Program-made: the position numbers and the translations under genes
Shown: positions 1-4,496 of the stretch, in pieces
Position numbering within the stretch: position 1 is the stretch's first letter
Layout: each line of letters starts with the position of its first letter
Notes under the pieces: model-generated
The model's input: the letters and a program-made list of their open reading frames with translations, nothing else
The model's database searches: none
Told to the model about the DNA's origin: nothing
Assembly (NCBI GenBank): GCA_016194795.1
Contig: JACQAX010000416.1
Span: 1 to 6,241 of the forward strand
Length of the DNA stretch: 6,241 nt
Reading direction: 5' to 3'
Source: Deltaproteobacteria bacterium
GTDB lineage: Bacteria > Bdellovibrionota > UBA1018 > UBA923

Positions 1-875
1 AGATCGATCGCGACCGCGTTGCTGCCCGGGCCGTTGCTGGGACCGTTCGCACCGCCGCCGGACTTCGGCGCGTTGAGATCGAGCGCCTGCATGAGCATGT
101 CCGGCGCCTTCATGTCGCTCGCCATGGACTTCATCTGCTCGGCGCTGACTTTGGTTACGACACCGCCGCCGGAGTCGCCGCCGCCCTTCGCGTCGCCGCC
201 GGTCTTGGAGTCGCCGCCGCCTTTGGAATCGCCCTTGCTCTCGGACTTGCCTTGTCCGCCGCCGCTCGCCTGAGCCGCGGCCGCGGCCGCGAAGTTTTTC
301 GGCGAGGCAACGACCATCTGGCCCGCGCCGACGTTGATCGGCGGACCGCCGTTCGGCGGGCGAACCGAGACGAGGCCGGAGACGACCACGACCTGCGTGC
401 CGCCGAAACCGCCGCCGCCGCCGCCCCTGGGCGCGTCGACCATGAACTCGGTGCCGCGAACACCCATGATCGCGTCGCCCGATTTGACCTCGAGCTTGCC
501 GCTGTCGCCGACCTTTTTCGTCACGAGCGCGCGAAGCTTGCCGTACAGGATGGAGAAGGTGCCGGTGCGGTTTTCGACGTCCTTGAGCGCGTAGTTCGAG
601 ATCTTCAGCGCGCTGGCGGGACCGACGTCCATGAGCGACTGGTCAGTGAACAGGAGCTTCGCCGAGGCGCCGTCGCCGGTCTTGACGACGTCGGAGTTGA
701 AAAGCGTGTCGTTCGACTTGGCGGGGCGGCCTTTGTCGGCCTCGCTCTTCGCCACGCGCACGTCGCCACTGACGAGCGCGACGCGGCCGACCTCGGTGTC
801 AGCCGTCGCGAATGGCGCGCTCGAAAGCCCGAAAAAAAGCGCGACCGCCGTCAACGCCTTGAGTTGTGTTTTCAT
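1..875 (-). CDS. Secreted FecR-domain protein, C-terminus cut by window edge
   Basis: The frame reads 291 residues from ATG at 875 to the left edge with no stop, so the gene is partial. Residues 1-25 form a Sec signal peptide (MKTQLKA, then a hydrophobic stretch, probable cleavage after FATA). Residues about 28-175 match the FecR fold: a leading segment with VSGDVRV, then LLFTDQSLMDVGPAS, YGKLRALV, the hallmark GVRGTEFMV (138-146) and VVVVSGLVSVR. A Gly run (151-156) sits inside the domain. An Ala6 run (196-201) and a linker of SKGGGD-type hexapeptides (about 204-238) follow, then a KVSAEQMKSMASDM segment and another Gly/Asn/Pro-rich stretch. A good Shine-Dalgarno lies 7 bases upstream. Unlike the inner-membrane sigma regulator FecR of fecIR, it has an N-terminal signal peptide and no sigma or TonB-receptor gene beside it. 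I infer a periplasmic or surface scaffold. The exact role is unknown. It is divergent from the TPR-barrel gene. Confidence 0.88.
   Translation of the reverse strand, partial: MKTQLKALTAVALFFGLSSAPFATADTEVGRVALVSGDVRVAKSEADKGRPAKSNDTLFNSDVVKTGDGASAKLLFTDQSLMDVGPASALKISNYALKDVENRTGTFSILYGKLRALVTKKVGDSGKLEVKSGDAIMGVRGTEFMVDAPRGGGGGGFGGTQVVVVSGLVSVRPPNGGPPINVGAGQMVVASPKNFAAAAAAQASGGGQGKSESKGDSKGGGDSKTGGDAKGGGDSGGGVVTKVSAEQMKSMASDMKAPDMLMQALDLNAPKSGGGANGPSNGPGSNAVAID
174..245 (-). repeat. Four 18-bp tandem units encoding SKGGGD-type hexapeptides
   Basis: Units at 174-191, 192-209, 210-227 and 228-245 are each 18 bases with mutual similarity (GTCGCCGCCG at the start of the first three on the plus strand). 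On the minus strand they encode SESKGD, SKGGGD, SKTGGD and AKGGGD, inside the linker of the FecR-domain protein. The multiple-of-three length keeps the frame, so copy number can change without breaking the gene. The last unit is degenerate. Confidence 0.8.
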
Positions 876-882
876 CAGTTTA

Positions 883-890
883 TCCTTCCC
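883..890 (-). promoter_or_regulatory. Shine-Dalgarno of the FecR-domain gene
   Basis: On the minus strand the bases read GGGAAGGA, followed by 7 bases (TAAACTG) and then the ATG at 875. This strong site fixes the start at 875. Confidence 0.75.
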
Positions 891-910
891 TGCCAGTGGA
901 GACCTGAATT

Positions 911-939
911 AGAATAAATCCCCGTAGAGGGCAGATCAA
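911..939 (-). promoter_or_regulatory. Candidate sigma-70-type promoter for the FecR-domain gene
   Basis: Read on the minus strand, TTGATC (934-939) and TATTCT (911-916) are separated by exactly 17 bases, with 4 of 6 matches each to the consensus -35 and -10 boxes. This would start a transcript with a leader of roughly 30 bases before the ATG at 875. It lies in the only AT-richer part of the divergent spacer (876-981). The matches are modest, so this is a prediction only. No equally convincing promoter was found for the plus-strand gene, although TAGAAT at 910-915 resembles a -10 box. Confidence 0.35.
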
Positions 940-968
940 CACTCTTTATTGTTCCTGGACCGTTTCAT

Positions 969-973
969 GGAGG
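969..973 (+). promoter_or_regulatory. Shine-Dalgarno that selects the TTG start at 982
   Basis: GGAGG is followed by 8 bases and then TTG at 982. The in-frame ATG at 967 overlaps this site and has no purine-rich sequence upstream, nor does the TTG at 949. The site therefore argues for translation from 982. Confidence 0.65.
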
Positions 974-981
974 ATTCGCGC

Positions 982-2565
982 TTGAAGCTTCGATTCCAGC
1001 TTTGTTTCGCTCTTTCGGTAATCCTGGCCGCCCCGGCGTTCGCCGCCGTGAACGGCGACATCGAAGTCGCGCTGACGATGGCCAGCATCGAGTACCAGGC
1101 AAAAAATTACCCCAAATGCCGCCAGATGGTGAGCGACCTCCTGAAGCGGGACCCCGACAACGTCGGTGCCCGCGAGCTCCTGGCGCTCTCCCAGCGCGGG
1201 ATGAACGACGACGAGGGGGCGGCCGCCACGTACGGCAAGCTCCTCAAGGGGGCCGACCCGGCCAAGGCGGCGGCCTACCATTTCGAGATGGCGATGATCC
1301 GCTATAAACAGAAAAAATCGGCCGAGGCGAAGAGCCACTTCCAGTACGCCGCCAACGCCGGTTTCAACGGCGGCACGAGCAACTTCTACCTAGGCATCAT
1401 GGAGTTCAACGCGAAAGCCTGGAAGAAGGCGCGCCACCACCTCACCGCGTCGCTCACCTACAACGACGGCAAGAGCATGACGCCGATCACGCGTTATTAC
1501 CTCGCGAACACCTACGCGCAGCTCGGCAAGACCGAGGCGGCGCTGCACAGCTACCACGAGGTCGACGACACGGTCGCCGAGCGCATGGGCAACTCGGGCA
1601 TCGATGATACGACGAAGGGCATCCGCACCAACGCGCTCAAGGAGCTCAAGGCCCTCGACAAGGGCCAGCGCTACGCCAGCCTCACCCTGATGCAGCAGTG
1701 GGACAGCAACGTGCAGACCAACCCGACCGAAGTGGCCAATCCGGTCGCGACCGCCAGCCAGCGCTCGGCGAAGTCGGTCCTGAGCGTCGCGGCGGGCTAC
1801 ACGTCGTCGCCGGCCAAGAAGATCCAGGTCACGCCGAGCTTCAGCTACTCGACGAACTACAACTACAACTATCTCGCCCGCAACTTCAACTTCATGTCGT
1901 TCACGCCGGCGCTCTTCGCGATCTACAAGCCGTACGCGCGCCTGAGCGGCGGCATCAAGGCTGACGGCATCTTCTCGATGCAGAACATGCTCGATCCCGA
2001 CGAGAGCACGCAGCATCTCAAGTACCGCCCGTTCAGCCTCACCGGCGACGTCGGCCCGATCGTGAAGTACGAGCTCACCCCGCGCATCAACGTCGCCGGC
2101 GAGCTCTACTGGCGTCCCAAGCACTTCTACCTCGACCCGGCCACCGGCGACTCGCGCCGCTCGGGCGGCGGCGTCGCGGGCAAGCTCACGAGCGAGTTCG
2201 TCTCGGGCTACGCCTGGTGGAACCCATCGGTCTACGTGGGCTACGAATGGGATCATCCGTCCGGCAAGACGTTCCGCAGCTACGCGCTCAGCGGCGGCGT
2301 CGCCGACACCGTGTCGGTCACCGAGAAGTTCCTGCTCACGGGCTCCGTCGACATCATCTCCACCGACTACAACGAGTCCGGCAGCACGTCGCAGGGGAAA
2401 CGCGACGACCTGAACATGGTGTTCAAGGTCGCGGGCAGCTACCCGATCGTCGACAAGTGGACCGCGTCGGGCGACGTCAGCTACACGCAGAACGACTCGT
2501 CGATCTCGACCATCTACAAGTACGAGCGCTGGACCGGCGAGCTCGGCGCCACGTACTCGTTCTAG
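982..2565 (+). CDS. Exported TPR protein with C-terminal outer-membrane beta-barrel
   Basis: Starting at TTG 982 gives 527 residues opening with a textbook signal peptide: basic MKLR, hydrophobic core, cleavage at AFA-AV (after residue 21 or 22). Starts at 949 or 967 would add an acidic-containing extension (MEDSR) and lack a ribosome site. Residues about 25-225 are helical TPR-type repeats (for example ASIEYQAKNYPKCRQMVSDLL, YHFEMAMIRYKQKKSAEAKSHF, YYLANTYAQLGKTEAALHSY). From about 230 the sequence changes to alternating aromatic/polar strands. This half opens with SLTLMQQWDSNVQTNP and ends GELGATYSF with a terminal Phe, the usual C-terminal signature of outer-membrane barrels. TPR-plus-barrel architecture is seen in Slam/DUF560 surface-export proteins and in polysaccharide export proteins such as BcsC or PgaA. 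I infer a periplasmic TPR platform on an outer-membrane pore or anchor. Substrate is unknown. A divergent neighbour encodes a secreted FecR-domain protein, a possible partner. Confidence 0.87.
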   Translation: MKLRFQLCFALSVILAAPAFAAVNGDIEVALTMASIEYQAKNYPKCRQMVSDLLKRDPDNVGARELLALSQRGMNDDEGAAATYGKLLKGADPAKAAAYHFEMAMIRYKQKKSAEAKSHFQYAANAGFNGGTSNFYLGIMEFNAKAWKKARHHLTASLTYNDGKSMTPITRYYLANTYAQLGKTEAALHSYHEVDDTVAERMGNSGIDDTTKGIRTNALKELKALDKGQRYASLTLMQQWDSNVQTNPTEVANPVATASQRSAKSVLSVAAGYTSSPAKKIQVTPSFSYSTNYNYNYLARNFNFMSFTPALFAIYKPYARLSGGIKADGIFSMQNMLDPDESTQHLKYRPFSLTGDVGPIVKYELTPRINVAGELYWRPKHFYLDPATGDSRRSGGGVAGKLTSEFVSGYAWWNPSVYVGYEWDHPSGKTFRSYALSGGVADTVSVTEKFLLTGSVDIISTDYNESGSTSQGKRDDLNMVFKVAGSYPIVDKWTASGDVSYTQNDSSISTIYKYERWTGELGATYSF

Positions 2566-2567
2566 AA
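2560..2567. other. Palindrome carrying the stop codons of two convergent genes
   Basis: TTCTAGAA is a perfect 8-bp palindrome. On the plus strand it supplies TTC TAG, the final Phe and stop of the TPR-barrel gene. On the minus strand it supplies TTC TAG, the final Phe and stop of the small barrel frame. The coding regions thus overlap by 4 bases, and there is no room for a conventional intergenic terminator. Confidence 0.9.
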
Positions 2568-2993
2568 ATGCCAGAGCAGGCCCGCGAGCACCTGCACGTC
2601 GCGGCTGCGGCTGCCCGGGTAGAAGCTCGAGACGTCGTCGAGACCGACGTTGTAGCGCAGGTCGAAGTCGAAGACGAACGCCTTGAAGTCGACTGAAATA
2701 CCGACCGTCCCGAAAACACCCATCATGAAATACTTGTGCGGATCGGCTCCGAAGAGCGTGAACTCGGGCTCGCCGCCCAGGCCGAGCTCGAGCTCGACGT
2801 CCTTTTCGAGCTCGATCGGGAACTTCATCGCGATCGGGAGGGCCATGAAATGCACGGTATCGGGCGTATTCACCCACCCGCGCGCGTTCCACATCATGCC
2901 AACCTCGAAGCGCGGCACCGGGTAGACGAACTTGGCGACCGCGCCGAGCGTGAAGCGCGTCGAGAGAGGTTTGTCGCCGCGTCCGCATCGCCC
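2562..2993 (-). pseudogene. Small outer-membrane beta-barrel protein, N-terminus missing
   Basis: This frame is open from just after the TGA at 2994-2996 to TAG at 2562. The only in-frame start-like codon in the first part is GTG at 2918, which falls within what looks like a beta-hairpin (RFTLGAVAKFVYPVPRFEVG), so homology probably begins upstream of it. The rest has short amphipathic strands separated by turns (FMALPIAMKFPIEL, LELGLGGEPEF, YFMMGVFGTVGISV, FDFDLRYNVGLDD, VQVLAGLLWHF) and a terminal Phe. This resembles the eight-stranded porin-like barrels of the OMP_b-brl_2 kind. A signal peptide and roughly the first one or two strands are absent. An ATG at 2976-2978 (read on the minus strand) is in a different frame and gives an Arg-rich, non-barrel sequence. 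It is either a truncated remnant or an intact gene with a sequence deletion near 2960-3000. If translated from GTG 2918 it would be 118 residues. Confidence 0.6.
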
Positions 2994-3522
2994 TCAGATC
3001 CGCGTTCTCGACTTGAGAAAGGTGAGCTGGTCGTCGCTGAAGGCGCCCGCCCCGGAGACGACCCCCGACACCTTGGTGTAGGCGCCGGTGCGCTCGGGCA
3101 CGGGCATCGCCTCGTTGGTGATGAGATTCATGAGCTCGACCTTGCCGCGCGAGACGCGCACCGTGAGGTCACGGTCGTTCTCGAGCTGGATGAGGTAGAA
3201 GTCGGCCGGGCCGGTCGTGCGCACGATCGCGGCCTGCGCGCGGATCGTGAAGCGCTCGTACGCGTGGATGTCGGGCGCGGTGACGCGCGCGATGCCCTGG
3301 TTGAACCTGAATATCGTCTCGTCGAACTGGTCGCCGGCTTTATTCGAGGGCAGGAGGTTCGGCGGGTTGAAACGGATGCGCTCGACCTGAAACGAGCTGC
3401 CCGCGCCGAGCTCGACGTAAGTGCCGTCCTTGTAGCGGACGTGCAGCCGGCTCATCTCCTCACGCGAGAAGGGCCGCCAGGCAGGCGAACCCAATATTGA
3501 TTGGCGTTTTCGTGCGCCCCAT
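2994..3522 (-). pseudogene. Second FecR-domain protein gene, apparently broken at its 5' end
   Basis: The FecR body is open from about TTG 3494 (or ATG 3455) to TGA at 2994, 166 residues at most. SRLHVRYKDGTYVELGAGSSFQVE aligns in pattern with the middle of the intact FecR protein at 1-875 (KLLFTDQSLMDVGPASALKI). FRFNQGIARVTAP matches FSILYGKLRALV, and LTVRVSRGKVEL matches VVVVSGLVSV. The usual GTxF motif is altered to TTGPADFYL. The roughly 45-50 residues that precede this point in the paralogue are missing. Directly upstream, in another frame, ATG 3522 starts a 20-residue signal-peptide-like sequence ended by TGA at 3460-3462. So export signal and domain are no longer in one frame. No Shine-Dalgarno precedes TTG 3494 or ATG 3455 at a normal distance. 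Either a real deletion with frameshift or a sequence error explains it. Its stop is followed within the same frame by the small barrel gene, implying an original two-gene unit. Confidence 0.6.
3460..3522 (-). other. Orphan signal-peptide segment, out of frame with FecR body
   Basis: ATG 3522 begins MGRTKTPIN, followed by a hydrophobic core (IGFACLAALLA) and then TGA. This is a charged-hydrophobic-small pattern typical of a Sec signal peptide cut off where cleavage would occur. An AxxC-like lipobox is not convincing because the Cys lies inside the core. It is offset by one base relative to the FecR reading frame (28 bases between the two start positions). It is best read as the detached 5' end of the broken FecR gene rather than as a 20-residue gene. 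Confidence 0.55.
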
Positions 3523-3523
3523 A

Positions 3524-3541
3524 GATAAGATGAATCTTACC
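3524..3541. promoter_or_regulatory. Inverted repeat in a divergent spacer, possible operator
   Basis: GATAAGATGAATCTTACC contains a perfect 6-bp inverted repeat TAAGAT-GA-ATCTTA (3526-3539), with one further pairing base after a mismatch on each side. It lies in the AT-rich 26-bp gap between the minus-strand FecR start (3522) and the plus-strand methyltransferase start (3549). A dimeric regulator could bind it, or it could simply be AT-rich promoter sequence. It has no T-run and is too short to act as a terminator. The bound protein, if any, is unknown. Confidence 0.3.
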
Positions 3542-3548
3542 ATTTATT

Positions 3549-4493
3549 ATGTATACGCCAAATTGTGACGTCTTCTGGGTCGGAAGTTACCCAGTGCGCG
3601 ACCCGATGAGCGCCAGCCGGCGCATCCTGAACGCCCCCAATATGCTGCTGCACTGGCCCCAGCTCCCGAAGCGAGCCAGGCTCGAGCGCGTGACCGAGCA
3701 GACCTACGCGGCGCTGACGACCAAGAACGACGATTTCGCCAGGGGAAGCGCCGCGGGCTGGAGCGCCATGTGGCGCCTGCTCAAGGCACGCCCCCGCTCC
3801 TGGATCAACCACACGCATTTCAAATCGCAGATCACGGGCCCCGTCACGCTCTTTGGCCGGCTGCAGGCCGGCGGCCTCAAAGGCGAGCAGCAGCTTCCGA
3901 AGTACGTCACGCTCTGGCTGCGGCACGCGTACTGGCAGATCGACGAGATCCGCGAGCGCGGCTTCAAGCCGGTCCTCGTGCTCGACGAGCCGTTATTGCC
4001 TACCTATCTGGGGCCAAGCGGCTCCTCGCGCGAGCGCAAGCTGCTCAAGCTGCTGCGGTCGATCACCAAGCGCCTCAAACGGCGCGGGGCGCTCGTGGGC
4101 GTCCATTGCTGCAACCGGGTGTCCCCGGCCACGCTGGTGGGGCTTGGCGTCGACCTCGTCCATTTCGACGCGTTTCATTTTCCCACGCAGCTCGCGCGCG
4201 CGCGCGTCGAGCTGCAAAGCTTCATGCGGGATGGCGGCATCGTCGCCTGGGGCATGATTCCGGCGGAAGGCGCCCTCTCGAGCGCCGGCCAGGCGAGGAT
4301 CGAGAAGAGCCTGGGCGACCTGCTCGCCTCGATGGAGGGCCGTGGATTGCCGTTGCGCCGGGTTTTGAGTCAAAGTATGGTTGCACCGACGTGCGGCACG
4401 GGGTCGCTCAGCGCGGACGAGAGCCAGAAAGTCATGGACTTCGCCGTCGCGCTCTCCAGGCAGCTCAAGACCCGCTACAAGCTGACGCTTTAA
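3549..4493 (+). CDS. Compact MetE/UroD-like zinc methyltransferase (methionine synthase II type)
   Basis: The 314-residue protein matches only the C-terminal catalytic barrel of cobalamin-independent methionine synthase (MetE, about 750 residues) and its UroD-superfamily relatives. Visible motifs are VGSYPVRDP (11-19, the GS-P homocysteine loop), HWPQLPKR (35-42, typical of the short family), ITGPVTLFG (95-103), LDEPLLP (145-151, equivalent of DEPALRE), GVHCC (184-188), FDAF (206-209), AWGMIP (233-238) and APTCGTGSLS (279-288). Likely zinc ligands are His186, Cys188 and Cys282. The MetE glutamate ligand aligns with Asp207. Start 3549 is kept because an in-frame stop lies at 3531 and the next ATG (3606) would remove the GSYP motif. 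No Shine-Dalgarno is visible. It likely methylates homocysteine or another thiol. Lack of the folate-binding N-terminal half suggests a different methyl donor, such as a methylcorrinoid. metH starts 3 bases after its stop, so both are probably co-transcribed. The function is inferred. Confidence 0.85.
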   Translation: MYTPNCDVFWVGSYPVRDPMSASRRILNAPNMLLHWPQLPKRARLERVTEQTYAALTTKNDDFARGSAAGWSAMWRLLKARPRSWINHTHFKSQITGPVTLFGRLQAGGLKGEQQLPKYVTLWLRHAYWQIDEIRERGFKPVLVLDEPLLPTYLGPSGSSRERKLLKLLRSITKRLKRRGALVGVHCCNRVSPATLVGLGVDLVHFDAFHFPTQLARARVELQSFMRDGGIVAWGMIPAEGALSSAGQARIEKSLGDLLASMEGRGLPLRRVLSQSMVAPTCGTGSLSADESQKVMDFAVALSRQLKTRYKLTL

Positions 4494-4496
4494 ACT

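Noticed and set aside
1..875. Classical FecI/FecR iron-citrate signalling
   Set aside because: The protein has an N-terminal signal peptide rather than a cytoplasmic N-terminus with internal transmembrane helix, and no ECF sigma factor or TonB-dependent receptor gene is in the window.
252..917. Plus-strand open frame of 221 codons opposite the first FecR gene
   Set aside because: It is Arg/Asp/Ala-rich with no motif, whereas the minus strand has a signal peptide, Shine-Dalgarno and FecR motifs.
2535..2556. GC-rich palindromic sequence (CGAGCTCG and neighbours) near the end of the TPR-barrel gene as a terminator
   Set aside because: It is inside coding sequence, has short arms and no following T-run.
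1390..2988. Minus-strand open frame of 532 codons
   Set aside because: It is very Arg/Val/Ala-rich, runs antisense to the TPR-barrel gene and through the small barrel in the wrong frame, and has no recognisable motif. A GC-bias artefact.
2984..2996. TGA read as selenocysteine or glycine to make one FecR-barrel protein (a U-x-x-C pattern, TGA GGG CGA TGC, is present)
   Set aside because: No SECIS-like hairpin was evident, a selenocysteine makes no sense in a linker between these domains, and the nearby signal peptide break needs a separate frameshift. Deletion or error is simpler.
3523..3548. SAM or cobalamin riboswitch upstream of the methionine genes
   Set aside because: The gap is only 26 bases, far too short for either aptamer, and no conserved riboswitch elements are visible in the adjacent coding sequence.
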